Shown here one piece after another: positions 39,085-52,351 of a stretch of 64,000 nt of DNA (its first letter is position 1; the number at the start of each line of letters is the position of its first letter). The stretch covers positions 620,001 to 684,000 of the forward strand of contig NW_027480564.1 of assembly GCF_051401765.1 (NCBI RefSeq). Reading direction: 5' to 3'. Below the pieces are notes generated by a model, which saw only the letters and a list, made by a program, of their open reading frames with translations, searched no databases and was not told the origin of the DNA. Position numbers and translations under genes: made by a program. The stretch comes from Calliopsis andreniformis (lineage: Eukaryota > Arthropoda > Insecta > Hymenoptera > Andrenidae).

Positions 39085-40410
39085 GAGGATAGACGATTGA
39101 GGGTTGAGGATTGAAGATTGAGTATTGAGGATTGAAGATTGAGTATTCAGAATTGAGGACTGTGGATTGAGGATTGAAGATTGAGGATTGAGGATTGAGC
39201 ATTCAGGATTGAAGATTGAATATTGATGATTGAAGATTGAGGATTGAGGATTGAGGGTTGTGGATTGAGGACGAGGACTGAGGGTTGAATATTGATGATT
39301 GAGGTCTGAGGATTGAGGATTGAGGATTGATAATTGAGGATTGAAGATTGAGGATTGAGGATTGAAAATTGAGTATTGAGGATTGAAGATTGAGGATTGA
39401 GGATTGACGATTGAGGATTGAGGATCGAAGATTGAGTATTGAGGATTGAAGATTGAGGATTGAGGATTGAGGATTGAGGATTGAGGATTGAAGGTTGAGG
39501 ATTGAGGATTGAGGATTGAGGATTGAGCATTGAGGATTGAAGATTGAATATTGATGATTGAAGATTGAGGATTGAGGGTTGAGGGTTGTGGATTGAGGAC
39601 GAGGACTGAGTGTTGAATATTGATGATTGAGGTCTGAGGATTGAGGATTGAGGATTGAAAATTGAGGATTGAGGATTGAGGATTGAAGATTGAGGATTGA
39701 TGATTGGATATTGAGGATTGAAGATTGAGGATTGAGGATTGAGGATTGAGGAGTGATGATTGATGATTGTGTATTGAGGGTTTAAGATTGAGGATTGAGG
39801 ATTGAGAATTGAGGATTGAGAGTTGAGGATTGAAGATTGAGGATTGGGGATTGAGGATTGGCGAATGAAGATTGAGTATTGAGAATTGAGGATTGATGGT
39901 TGAGTATTGAGGATTCATGGCTGAGGGTTGTGTGTTGAATATTGAGGGTTGAGGATTGACGATTGAAGATTGAGAATTGGGTATTGAGGACTGAACATTG
40001 AGGATTGTGGATTGAGGATTGAAGGTTGAATATTGATGAATGAAGATTAACGATTGAGGATTGAGGGTTGTGGATTGAGGACGAGGACTGAGGGTTGAGT
40101 ATTGATACTTGAGGTCTGAGTATTGAGGATTCAGGATTGCGAATTGAGGATTGAAGATTGAAGATTGAGGATTGGGTATTGAGGATTGTAGAATGAGGAT
40201 TGAGGATTGAGGATTGAGAATTGAGGATTGAAAATTGAGTATTGAGGATTGAAGATTGAGGATTGAGTATAGAGGATTGAGGATTGAGGATTGAAGATTC
40301 AGTATTGAGGATTGAAGATTGAAGCCTGGGGATTGAGTGTTGATGATTGAGAATTAAGGATTGAAGATTGTGGATTGAGGATCTAGGATTGGAGATTGAA
40401 GATTGAGGAT
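39085..40410. repeat. Left-territory island inside B territory
   Basis: GATAGACGATTGAGGG at 39088 matches 25452 and 22311. GGGTTTAAGATTG near 39778, the CATGG word at 39917, GAATGAAGATTAACG near 40038 and GATACTTGAGGTCTGAG near 40103 are all left-territory words, followed by GAGAATTAAGG and ATCTAGGATTGG near 40380. No B module lies inside. The neighbours on both sides are beta-type B copies (38718 and 40940). Confidence 0.8.
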
Positions 40411-40839
40411 TGGGTATTGAGGATTGTAGAATGAGGATTGAGGATTGAGGATTGAGGATTAAGGATTGAAAATTGAGTACTGAGGATTGAAGATTGAGGA
40501 TTGAGTATTGAGCATTGAGGATTGAGGATTGAAGATTGAGTATTGAAGATTGAAGATTGAGGATTGAGGATTGAGGATTGAGGATTGAGGATTGAAGATT
40601 GAGGATTGAGGATTGAGGATTGAGGATTGAGGATTGAAAATTGATGATTGAGGATTGAGGATTGAGGATTGAGGATTGAAGATTGAGGATTGAAGATTGA
40701 GGGTTGAGGATTGAGGACTGGGGATTGAGGATTGAGAATTGAGGATTAAGGATTGAGGATTGAAGATTTAGTATTGAGGATTGAAAATTGAGGATTGAGG
40801 ATTGAGGATTGAGGATTGAGGATTGAGGATTGAGGATCG

Positions 40840-41265
40840 AAGATTCAGTATTGAGGATTGAGGATTGAGTATTGAGGATTGAGGATTGAATATTGAGGAT
40901 TGGGGACTGAGTGTTGAGGGTTGAGTGATGAGAATTAATGTTTGTGGATAGAGAAATGAAGATTGCAGATTGAGTATTGGGTATTGAAAACTGTGAATTG
41001 AAGATATTCTATTGAGGATTGAGGATTGACATCTGATTGTTGAAGTCTGAAGTCTGAAGATTGAGGATTCAGGATTGAGGATTGAGGATTCAGGATTGAG
41101 GTTTGAGGACTGAGGATTGAGGATTGAGGATTGAAGCTTGAGGATTGAGGATTGAGGGTTGAAGATTGAGGATTGAGGATTGAGGATGAGGGCTGAGGTT
41201 TGAGGATTGAGGTTTGAGGACTGAGGACTGAGGATTGTGGATTGAGAATTGAGGATTGAGGATTG
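40840..41265. repeat. Beta-type B module, isolated copy
   Basis: GTTTGTGGATA at 40940 lies 2222 bp from the beta copy at 38718, and both flanks match to about 41265. The private variants are GAATTAATG and GAGAAATGAAG in place of GAACTGATG and GAGATATGAAG. Confidence 0.85.
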
Positions 41266-41269
41266 AGGA

Positions 41270-42938
41270 TTGAAGATTAAGGATTGGGTATTGAGGATTG
41301 AGGAATGAGGATTGAGGAATGAGGATTGAGGATTGAGGATTGAAGATTGAGTATTGAGGATTGAAGCCTGACGATTGAGGATTGAGGATTGAGGATTGAG
41401 TATTGAGGACGGAGGATTGAAGATTGAGCATTGAGGATTGAACATTGAGGATTGAGGATTGAGGATTGAGGATTGAAGATTGAGTATTGAGGATTGAAGA
41501 TTAAGGATTGAGTATTGAGGCTTGAGGATTGAGGTTTGAAGATTGAGGATTGGGGATTGAGTATCGACGATTGAGAATTGAGTATTGAGGATTGAGAATT
41601 GAGGATTGATTATTGAAGATTGAGTATTGAGGATTGAGGATTGAGGATTGAGGATTGAGTATTGAGGATTGAGGATGAGGGCTGAGGGTTGAGGGTTGAG
41701 GTTTGAGGACTGAGGACTGAGTATTGAGGATTGAGAATTGAGGATTGAGGATTGAGGATTGAGGATTGCAGATTGAGTATTGAGGATTGAAGATTGAGGG
41801 TTGAGGATCGAGGATTCAGGATTGAGCATTGAGGATTGAGGATTGGAGATTGAGGATTGAAGATTGAGGATTGAGGATTGAGAATTGAGAATTGAGGACT
41901 GATAGTTGAGCATTGAGGACTGAGGATTGAGGATTGAAGATTGAGTATTGAGGATTCAGAATTGAGGTTTGAGGACTGAGGATTGAGGATTGAAGGTTGA
42001 GTATTGAGGATTGAAGATTGAGGTTTGAGGGTTGATAATTGAGTATTGAGGATGAGGTCTGAGGGTTGAGGATTGAGGTTTGAGGGCTGAGGACTGAGAA
42101 TTGAGGATTGAGGACTGGGAATGAGGGCTGAGGGTTGAGGATTGAGGTTTGAGGACTGAGGACTGATGATTGAGGATTGAGTATTGAGGATTGAGAATTG
42201 AGGATTGGTTATTGAAGATTGAGTATTGAGGATTGAAGATTGAGGATTGAGGATTGAGGATTGAGGATTGAGGATGAGGGCTGAGGGTTGAGGATAGAGG
42301 TTTGAGGACTGAGGACTGAGGATTGAGGATTGAGAATTGAGGATTGAGGATTGAGGATTGAAGATTGAGGATTGGGTATTGAGGATTGATGAATGCGGAT
42401 TGAGGATTGAGGGTTGAGGATTGAGGACTGAAGATTGAGGATAGAGGTATGAGGATTGAGGATTGAATATTGAGTTTTGAGGATTGAGGATTGAGGATTG
42501 AAGATTGAGTATTGAGGATTGAAAATTGAGGATTGAGGATTGAGGATTCAGGATTGAGGATTGAGGATTGAGGACTGGGGATTGAGGATTGAAGGCTGAG
42601 GATTAAGGATTGAGGATTGGGGATTGAGGATCTAGGATTGGAGATTGATTATTGAGGATTGAGGATTGAGGATTGAGGGTTGAGGATTGAGAATTGAGAA
42701 TTGAGTATGAGGACTGAGGTTTGAAGTTTAAGGTTTGAGGTACGAGAATTGCGGACTGAGGATTGACGTTTGAGTATTGAAGATTGAGGATTGATTACTG
42801 AGGATTGAGGATTGAGGATTGAGGATTGAGGATTGAGGATTGAAGACTGAGGATTGGGGATTGAGGATTGACGATTGAGGGTTGAGTATTGAGGATTGAG
42901 AATTGAGGATTGAGGTTTGAGGATTGAAGATTGAGGAC
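41270..42938. repeat. Mosaic heptamer stretch without B modules
   Basis: GAAGATTAAGGATTGGG near 41272 through GAGGACGGAGG near 41407 form a word set that recurs near 44560, 55665, 59425 and 62230. GAGTATCGACG near 41560 recurs near 44953, 56056, 59738 and 62827. ATCTAGGATTGG lies near 42630. No A or B core is present and nothing gene-like is visible. Confidence 0.65.
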
Positions 42939-43959
42939 TGAGTGTTGAGGGTTGGGTGATGAGAATTGATGTTTGTGGATAGAGATTTGAAGATTGCAGA
43001 TTGAGTATTGTGTATTGAAATCTGTGAATTGAGTATATTCTATTGACGATTGAGGATTGACAACTGATTGTTGAGGACTGAGGGCTGAAGATTGAGGATT
43101 CAGGATTGAGGATTCAGAATTGAGGTTTGAGGACTGAGGATTGAGGATTGAAGATTGAGTATTGAGGATTGAAGATTGAGGATTGAAGAATGAGGATTGA
43201 GGATTGAGGATTGGGGATTGAGGATTGAAGATTGAGTATTGATGATTGAAGCCTGACGATTGAGGACTGAGGTTTGAGGACTGAGGACAGGGGATTGAGG
43301 ATTGAGAATTGAGGATTAAGGATTGAGGATTGAAGATTGAGGGTTGGATATTGAGGATTGAAGACTGACGATTGAGGATTGAGGATTGAGGTTTGAGGAT
43401 TGAGGGTTGAAGATTGAGTATTGAGGATTGAGAGTTGAGGATTGAGGATTGAGGATTGAGGATTGAGGATTGAGTATTGAGGATTGAGGATCGAGGATTC
43501 AGTATTGAGGATTGAGGATTGAGTATTGAGGATTGAAGATTTAGTATTGAGGATTGAGGGTTGAGGATTGAGGATTGAGTATTGAGTATTGAGGATTGAG
43601 GATTGAATATTGAGGATTGGGGACTGAGTGTTGAGGGTTGAGTGATGAGAACTGATGTTTGTGGATAGAGATATGAAGATTGCAGATTGAGTATTGGGTA
43701 TTGAAAACTGTGAATTGAAGATATTCTATTGGGGATTGAGGATTGACATCTGATTGTTGAAGTCTGAAGTCTGAAGATTGAGGATTCAGGATTGAGGATT
43801 GAGGATTCAGGATTGAGGTTTGAGGACTGAGGATTGAGGATTGAGGATTGAAGCTTGAGGATTGATGATTGAGGGTTGAAGATTGAGGATTGAGGATTAA
43901 GGATGAGGGCTGAGGTTTGAGGATTGAGGTTTGAGGACTGAGGACTGAGGATTGTGGAT
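42939..43959. repeat. Alpha-beta B pair, copy 2
   Basis: Alpha at 42971 and beta at 43657 are 686 bp apart, as in copy 1. The alpha copy is preceded by GAGGGTTGGGTGATGAG, where copy 1 has GAGGGTTGAGTGATGAG; the copies at 46842, 54256 and 60585 share this G. Confidence 0.88.
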
Positions 43960-45314
43960 TGAAGATTGAGGATTGGGTATTGAGGATTGAAGAATGAGGA
44001 TTGAGGATTGAGGATTGGGGATTGAGGATTGAAGATTGAGTATTGATGATTGAAGCCTGACAATTGAGGATTGAGGTTTGAGGACTGAGGACTGGGGATT
44101 GAGGATTGAGAATTGAGGATTAAGGATTGAGGATTGAAGATTGAGTATTGAGGATTGAAAATTGAGGATTGAGGATTGAGGATTGAGGATTGAGGGCTGA
44201 GGTTTGAGGATTGAGGTTTGAGGACTGAGGACTGAGGATTGTGGATTGAGAATTGAGGATTGAGGATTGAGGATTGAAGATTAAGGATTGGGTATTGAGG
44301 ATTGAGGAATGAGGATTGAGGAATGAGGATTGAGGATTGAGGATTGAAGATTGAGTATTGATGATTGAAGCCTGACGATTGAGGATTGAGGACTGAGGAT
44401 TGAGGATTGAGGATTGAAGCTTGAGGATTGAGGATTGAGGGTTGAAGATTGAGGATTGAGGATTGAGGATGAGGGCTGAGGTTTGAGGATTGAGGTTTGA
44501 GGACTGAGGACTGAGGATTGTGGATTGAGAATTGAGGATTGAGGATTGAGGATTGAAGATTAAGGATTGGGTATTGAGGATTGAGGAATGAGGATTGAGG
44601 ATTGAGGAATGAGGATTGAGGATTGAGGATTGAAGATTGATTATTGAGGATTGAAGCCTGACGATTGAGGATTGAGGATTGAGGATTGAGTATTGAGGAC
44701 GGAGGATTGAAGATTGAGCATTGAGGATTGAAGATTGAGGTTTGAGGTTTGAGGACTGAGGATTGAAGATTGAGTATTGAGAATTGAGGATTGAGGATTG
44801 AGGATTGAGGATTGAAGATTGAGGATTGGGTATTGCGGATTGAACATTGAGGATTGAGGATTGAGGATTGAGGATTGAAGATTGAGTATTGAGGATTGAA
44901 GATTGAGGATTGAGTATTGAGGATTGAGGATTGAGGTTTGAAGATTGAGGATTGGGGATTGAGTATCGACGATTGAGAATTGAGTATTGAGGATTGAGAA
45001 TTGAGGATTGATTATTGAAGATTGAGTATTGAGGATTGGGCATTGAGGATTGATGAATGAGGATTGAGGATTGAGGATTGAGGATTGAGGATTGAGGACT
45101 GAAGATTGAGGATAGAGGATTGAGGATTGGGGATTGAATATTGAGTTTTGAGGATTGAGGATTGAGGATTGAAGATTGAGTATTGAGGATTGAAAATTGA
45201 GGATTGAGGATTGAGGATTCAGGATTGAGGATTGAGGATTAAAGATTGAGTATTGAGGATTGAAGATTGAGGGTTGAGAATTGAGGATTGAGGACTGAGG
45301 ATTGAAGATTGAGG
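43960..45314. repeat. Mosaic heptamer stretch with a doubled word block
   Basis: GAGGGCTGAGGTTTGAGG through GGAATGAGGATTGAGG occurs near 44194 and again near 44472, a local duplication of about 170 bases. GAAGCCTGACG appears near 44053, 44369 and 44655. No anchor core of type A or B is present. Confidence 0.65.
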
Positions 45315-45870
45315 ATTGGGGACTGAGTGTTGAGGGTTGAGTGATGAGAATTGATGTTTGTGGATAGAAATTTGAAGATTGCAGATTGAGTATTGAGTAT
45401 TGAAAACTGTGAATCGATTATATTCTATTGAGGATTGAGGATTGACATCTGATTGTTCAGGTCTGAGGTCTGAAGATTGAGGATTCAGGATTGAGGATTC
45501 AGGATTGAGGTTTGATGACTGAGGATTGAGGATTAAGGATTGAGGTATGAGTATTGAGGATTGAGGATTGAAGACTGAGGATTCAGGATTGAGGATGAGG
45601 GCTGAGGTTGAGGATTGAGGTTTGACGTCTGAGGACTGAGGATTGAGGGTTGAGAATTGAGGATTGAGGGTTGAAGATTTAAGATTGAGGATTGGGTATT
45701 GAGGATTGAGGATTGAGAATTGAGGATTGAGGATTGAGGATTGAAGATTGAGGATTGGGTATTGAGGATTGAAGAATGAGGATTGAGGATTGAGGTTTGG
45801 GGATTGAGGATTGAAGATTGAGTATTGATGATTGAAGACTGCCGATTGAGGATTGAGGATTGAGGATTGA
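45315..45870. repeat. Gamma-type B module and right flank
   Basis: GTTTGTGGATA lies at 45356, followed by GAATCGATTATATTC and GACATCTGATTGTTCAGG. From the B core rightwards it matches 52.5-52.99 kb at 7119 bp spacing, including GACTGCCG (its GCCG at 45841 against 52960). The left flank does not match that copy as well. Confidence 0.82.
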
Positions 45871-46320
45871 GGATTGAGGGTTGAAGATTGAGGATTGAGG
45901 ATTGAGGATGAGGGCTGAGAGTTGAGGATTGAGAGTTGAGGATTGAGGACTGAGGATTGACGATTGAGTATTGAAGATTGAGGATTGATTACTGAGGATT
46001 GAGGATTGAGGATTGAGGATTGAAGACTGAGTATTGTGGATTGAATATTGAGGATTGAGGATTGAGTATTGAGGATTGAGGATGAGGGCTGAGGGTTGAG
46101 GGTTTTGGTTTGAGTATTGAATCCTGAGAATTCAGGATATTCTATTCAGTATTGAGAATTGAGGATTGATAGTTGAGTATTGAGAATTGAGGTTTGAGTA
46201 TTGAGGATTGAGGATTGAGGATTGAAGATTGAATATTGATGATTGAAGATTGAGGATCGAGGATTGAGTGTTGTGGATTGAGGACGAGGACTGAGGGTTG
46301 AGTATTGATGTTTGAGATCT

Positions 46321-48493
46321 GAGGATTGAGGATTGAGGATTGAGAATTGAGGATTGAGGATTGAGGATTGAAGACTGAGGATTGGGTGTTGAGGATTGAA
46401 GAATGAGGATTGAGGATTGAGGATTGAGGATTGAGGATTGAAGAATGAGGATTGAGGATTGAGGATTGAGGATTGAGGATTGAGGATTGAGTATTGAGGA
46501 TTGCAGATTGAGGGTTGAGTGATGAGAATTGATGTTTGTGGATAGAGATTTGAAGATTGCAGATTGAGTATTGAGTATTGAAAACTGCGAATTGATGATG
46601 TTCTGTTGAAGATTGAGGATTGACAACCGAATGTTGAGGACTGAAGGCTGAAGATTGAGTATTCAGGATTGAGCATTCAGGATTACGGTTAGAGGACTGA
46701 GGATTGATGATTGAGGACTGAGGATTGAGGATTGAGGATTGAGGATTGAAGATTCAGTATTGAGGATTGAAGGTTGTGAATTCAGGATTGAGGATTGAAC
46801 ATTGAGGACTGAGTGTTGAGGGTTGGGTGATGAGAATTGATGTTTGTGGATAGAGATTTGAAGATTGCAGATTGAGTATTGTGTATTGAAATCTGTGAAT
46901 TGAGTATATTCTATTGAGGATTGAGGATTGACAACTGATTGTTGAGGACTGAGGGCTGAAGATTGAGGATTCAGGATTGAGGATTCAGAATTGAGGTTTG
47001 AGGACTGAGGATTGAGGATTGAAGATTGAGTATTGAGGATTGAAGATTGAGGATTGAGGACTGAGGATTGAGGATTGAGGACCAGGGCTGAGGGTTGAGG
47101 ATTGTGGTTTGAGGACTGAGCACTGAGGATTGAGGATTGAGAATTGAGGATTGAGGATTGAGGATTGAGGATTGAAGGTTGAGGATTGGGTATTGAGGAT
47201 TGAAGAATGAGGATTGAGGATTGAGGATTGAGGATTGGGGATTGAGGATTGAGTATTGAGGATTGAGGATGAGGGCTGAGGGTTGAGGGTTGAGGTTTGA
47301 AGACTGAGGGCTGAGGATTGAGGATTGAGAATTGAGGATTGAGGATTGAGGATAGAGGATTGCAGAGTGCGTATTGAGGATTGAAGATTGAGGGTTGAGG
47401 ATTGAGGATTCAGGACTGAGCACTGAGGATTGAGGATTGAAGACTGAGGATTGAAGATTGAGAATTGTGGATTGAAGATTGAGGATTGAGGATTGAGTAT
47501 TGAGAATTGAGGACTGATAGTTGAGTATTGAGGACTGATGATTGAGGATTGAAGATTGAGTATTGAGGATTCAGAATTGAGGTTTGAGGACTGAGGATTG
47601 AGGATTGAATGTTGAGTATTGAGGATTGAAGATTGAGGTTTGAGGATTGATAATTGAGGATTGAGGATGAGGTCTGAGGGTTGAGGATTGAGGTTTGAGG
47701 GCTGAGGACTGAGAATTGAGGATTGAGGATTGAGAATGAGGGCTGACGGTTGAGGATTGAGGTTTGAGGGCTGAGGACTGAGGATTGAGGATTGAGAATT
47801 GAGGATTGAGGATTGACGATTTAGGATTGAGTATTGAGGATTGAGAATTGAAGATTGAGGTTTGAGGATTGAAGATTGAGGATTGCGTATTGAGGATTGG
47901 GTATTGAGGATAGAAGAATGAGGATTGAGGATTGAGGATTGAGGATTGAGGATTGAGGATTGAAGATTGAGGACTGGGGATTGAGGATTGAAGGCTGAGG
48001 ATTAAGGATTCAGGATTGGGGATTGAGGATCTAGGATTGGAGATTGATTATTGAGGATTGAAGATTGAGGATTGAGGATTGAGGATTGAGAATTGTGAAT
48101 TGAGTATGAGGACTGAGGTTTGAAGATTGAGGTTTGAGGTACGAGAATTGCGGATTGAGGATTGACGATTGAGTATTGAAGATTGAGGATTGATTACTGA
48201 GGATTGAGGATTTGGGATTGAGGATTGAGGATGAGGGCTGAGGGTTGATGGTTGAGGTTTGAGTATTGAATCCTGAGAATTCAGGATATTCTATTGAGTA
48301 TTGAGAATTGAGGATTGATAGTTGAGTATTGAGGATTGAGGTTTGAGTACTGAGGATTGAGGATTGAAGGTTGAATATTGATGATTGAAGATTGAGGGTC
48401 GAGGATTGAGTGTTGTGGATTGCGGACGAGGACTGAGGGTTGAGTATTGATGTTTGTGGTCTGAGGGTTGAGGATTGAGGATTGAGAATTGAG
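46321..48493. repeat. 2.2-kb duplication with delta and alpha B modules, copy 1
   Basis: Delta B at 46534 and alpha B at 46842 (308 bp apart) are followed by GAGGACCAGGGCTGAGG near 47075, GCAGAGTGCGTATTG near 47362, GACGATTTAGG at 47815 and an A anchor with GAATTC at 48277. The partner is 59896-62209. The spacing changes from 13575 to 13743 to 13716 bp, explained by 168 extra bases (24 heptamers) and a 27-bp deletion in the partner. Confidence 0.85.
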
Positions 48494-48601
48494 AATTGAG
48501 GATTGAGTATTGAGGATTGAAGATTGAGGATTGGGTGTTGAGGATTGAAGAATGAGGATTGAGGGTTGAGGATTGAGGATTGAGGATTGAGCATTGAGGA
48601 T

Positions 48602-48790
48602 TGAGGATTGAAGACTGAGGATTGGGTATTGATGATTGAATATTGAGGATTGAGGATTGAGGATTGAGTGTTGAAGATTGAGGATTGGTGACTGAGTGCT
48701 GAGGGTTGAATGATGAGAATTAATGTTTGTGGATAGAGATTTGAAGATTGCAGATTGAGTATTGAGTATTGAAAACTGTGAATTGATTAT
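48602..48790. repeat. Gamma-type B module, left-donor type
   Basis: GTTTGTGGATA lies at 48725, preceded by GAGTGCTGAGG and GAATTAATG. This left part matches 52352-52540 at 3750 bp spacing. To the right it reads GACAACTGATTGTTGAG, unlike the copy at 52475. Confidence 0.82.
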
Positions 48791-50924
48791 ATTCTATTGA
48801 GGATTGAGAATTGACAACTGATTGTTGAGAACTGAGTTCTGAAGGTTGAGGATTCAGGATTGAGGATTCAGCTTTGAGTTTTGAGGCCTGAGGATTGAGG
48901 ATTGAGGACTGAGGATTGAGGATTGAAGATTGAGGATTGAGGATTGAGGGTTGAGGATTGAGGACGAGGACTGACGGTCGAGGATTGAGGTTTGAGTTTT
49001 GAGAATTCAGAATTTAGGATTGAGGATTGAGGATGAGGGCTGGGGGTTAAGGATTGAGGTTAGAGGACTGAGGAGTGAGGATTGAGGATTGAGTATTGAG
49101 TATTGGGGATTGATAGTTGAGAATTGAGGATTGAGGATTGAAGATTGATTGCTGAGGATTGAAGATTGAGGGTTGAGGGTTGATAATTGAGGATTGAGGA
49201 TGAGGTCCGAGGGTTGAGGATTGAGGTTTGAGGGCTGAGAACTGAGAATTGAGGAATGAGTATTGAGGATTCAGGAATGAGGATTGAAGATTGAGGATTG
49301 GGTATTGAGGATTGAAGAATGAGGATTGAGGAATGAGGATTGAGGATTGAGGATTGAAATTGAGTATTGAGGATTGAAGCCTGACGGTTGAGGATTGAGG
49401 ATTGAGGGTTGAGGATTGAGGACGTAGGTTTGAAGATTGAGTATTGAGGATTCAAGGCGGAGGTTTGACGTTTGAGGACTCAGGATTGAGGATTGAGTAT
49501 TGAGGATTGAGGACTGAGGATTGAGGATTGAGGATTGAATATTGAGGATTGGGTATTGCGGATTGAAGAATGAGGATTGAGGATTGAGGATTGAGGATTG
49601 AGGATTGAAGACTGAGTATTGTTGATTGAAGATTGAGGATTGAGGATTGAGGATTGAGGATTGAGGATTGAGGATTGAGGATTGAAGATTGAGAATTGAG
49701 GATTGAAGATTGAGGATTGAGGATTGAGGATTGAGGATTGAGGATTGAGTATTGAAGATTGAGGGTTGGGGATTGAGGATCGACGATTGAGGATTGCGTA
49801 TTGAGGATTGAGAATTGAGGATTGATTATTGAAGATTGAGTATTGAGGATTCAAGATTGAGGATTGAGGATTGAGGATTGAGGATTGAGGATGAGGGCTG
49901 AGGGTTGTGGGTTGAGGTTTGAGTACTGAATCCTGAGAATTCAGGATATTCTATTGAGTATTGAGAATTGAGGATTGATAGTTGAGTATTGAGGATTGAG
50001 ATTTGAGTATTGTGGATTGAGGATTGAGGATTGAAGATTGAATATTGATGATTGAAGATTGAGGAACGAGGATTGAGTGTTGTGGATTGAGGACGAGGAC
50101 TGAGGGTTGAGAATTGATGTTTGAGGTCTGAGGATTGAGGTTTGAGGATTGAGAATTGAGGATTGAGGATTGAGGATTGAAGATTGAGGATTGGGTGTTG
50201 AGCGTTGAAGAATGAGGATTGAGGATTGTGGATTGAGGATTGAGGGTTGAGCGTTGAGGTTTGAGTATTGAACCCTGAGAATTCAGGATATTCTATTGAG
50301 TATTGAGAATTGAGGATTGATGGTTGAGTGTTGAGGATTGAGGATTGAGGATTGAGGATTGAGTATTGAGGATTGAGGATTGAGGATTGAAGATTGAATA
50401 TTAATGATTGCATATTGAGGGTCGGGGATTGAGGGTTCTGGATTGAGGACGAGGACTGAGGGTTGAGTATTGGTGTTTGAGGTCTGAGGATTGAGGATTG
50501 AGGATTGAAAGTTGAGGATTGAGGATTGAGGATTGAAGATTGAGAATTGGGTGTTGAGGATTGAGTATTGAGCATTGAGGATTGAGGATTGAGGATTGAG
50601 GATTGAAGATTGAGTATTGAGGATTGAAGATTGAGGGTTGAGGATTGAGGATTGTGGATCGAGGATTGAAGATTGCATATTTAAGATTGTGTATTGAGGA
50701 TTGGAGATTGAGGATTGAGGATTGAGTATTGAGAATTGAGGACTGATAGTTGAGTATTGAGGACTGAGGATTGAGGACTGAAGATTGAGTATTGAGGATT
50801 CAGAATTGAGGTTTGAGGACTGAGGATTGAGGATTGAGGATTGAGGATTGAGAATGAGGGCTGAGGGTTGAGGATTGATGTTTGAGGACTGAGGACTGAG
50901 GATTGAGGATTGAGAATTGAGGAT
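48791..50924. repeat. Mosaic stretch with two closely spaced A anchors
   Basis: A anchors have GAATTC at 49937 and 50279, only 342 bp apart; the second reads AACCCTGAG instead of AATCCTGAG. GAGTTTTGAGAATTCAG near 48995 looks like a chance GAATTC without the A context. GAGGATCGACG near 49764 resembles the GAGTATCGACG word of other blocks. No B module is present. Confidence 0.65.
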
Positions 50925-52330
50925 TGAGGATTCAGGATTGAGTGTTGAGGAGTGAGAATTGAGGATTGAGGATTGAAGATTGAGGTTTGAGGATTGAAGT
51001 ATGAGGGTTGAGGATTGAGGTTAGAGGATTGAGTATTGCAGATTGAGTATTGAGGATTAAAGATTGAGGGTTGAGGATTGAGGATTGAGTATTGAGCATT
51101 GAGGATTGAGGATTGAGTATTGAGGATTGAAGATGGAGTATTGAGGATTGAAGATTGAGGGTTGACGATTGAGGATTGAGGATTGAGGATTGAAGATAGA
51201 GGATTGGGGATTGAGAATTGACGATTGAGGATTGAGTGTTGAGGAGTGAGAATTGAGGATTGAGGATTGAAGATTGAGGTTTGAGGATTGAAGATTGAGT
51301 ATTGATGATTGAAGATTGAGGATTGAAGAATGAGGACTGAGGATTGAGGATTGAGGATTAAGGATTGAAGATTGAGTATTGAGGATTGATGATTGGCAAT
51401 CGAGGATTGAGAATCGAGGATTGAGGATTGAGGATTGAGGATTGAAGATTGAGTATTGAGGATTGAAGGTTGAGGATTGTGGATTGAGGATTGAGGATTG
51501 AGGATTGAATATTGAGTATTGGGGACTGAGTGTTGAGGGTTGAGTGATGAGAATTGATGTTTGTGGATAGAGATTTGAAGATTGCAGATTGAGTATTGAG
51601 TATTGAAAACTGTGAATTAAAGACATTCTATTGAGGATTGAGGTTTGACAACTGATTGTTGAGGACTGAGGGCTGAAGATTGAGGATTCAGTATTGAGGA
51701 TTCAGGATTGAGGTTGGAGGACAGAGGATTGAGGATTGAGGATTGAGGATTGAGGATTGAGGATTGAGGATTGAAGATTGAGGATTGAGGATTGAGGATT
51801 GAGGATTGAGGATTGAGGATTGAAAATTGAATATTGATGATTGAAGATTGAGGATTGAGGATTGAGGTTTATGGATTGAGGACGAGGACTGAGGGTTGGA
51901 TATTGATGTTTGAGGTCTGAAGATTGAGGATAGAGGATTGAGGATTGAGAATTGAGGATTGAGGATTGATGATTGAAGATTGAGTATTGGGTATTGAGGA
52001 TTGAAGAATGAGGGTTGAGGACTGAGGATTGAGGATTGAGGATTGAGGATTGTGGACTGAAGATTCAGTATTGAGGATCGAATATTGAGAGTTGAGGATT
52101 GAGGATTGAACATTGAGGAATGAGTGCTGAGTGTTGAGTGGTGAAAATTGATGTTTGTGGATACAGGTTGGAAGATTGCAGATTGAGTATTGCGTATTGA
52201 AAGCTGTGAATTGAGGATATTCTATTGAGGATTGAGGAATGACAGCTGATCGTTGAGTACTGAGGGCTGAAGATTGAGCATTCAGGATTGAGGATTCAGA
52301 ATTGAGGTTTGATGACTGAGGATTGAGGAT
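50925..52330. repeat. Epsilon-zeta B pair, copy 1
   Basis: Epsilon B at 51559 and zeta B at 52153 are 594 bp apart. The left part matches 56510 onwards at 5585 bp spacing and the zeta part at 5523 bp. The sequence between the B modules (about 51745-52045) has been replaced or rearranged relative to the partner. Zeta is the most divergent B form (GTGGTGAAAATTG, GGATACAGGTTGG, GACAGCTGATCGTTG). Confidence 0.85.
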
Positions 52331-52351
52331 TGAAGATTGAGGATTGAGGAT

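Noticed and set aside
46788..46793. Extra GAATTC sites at 23014, 46788, 49003, 53081 and 57857 as further A modules
   Set aside because: They lack the CCTGA before and GATATTCTATTG after, so they look like chance sites in mutated heptamers.
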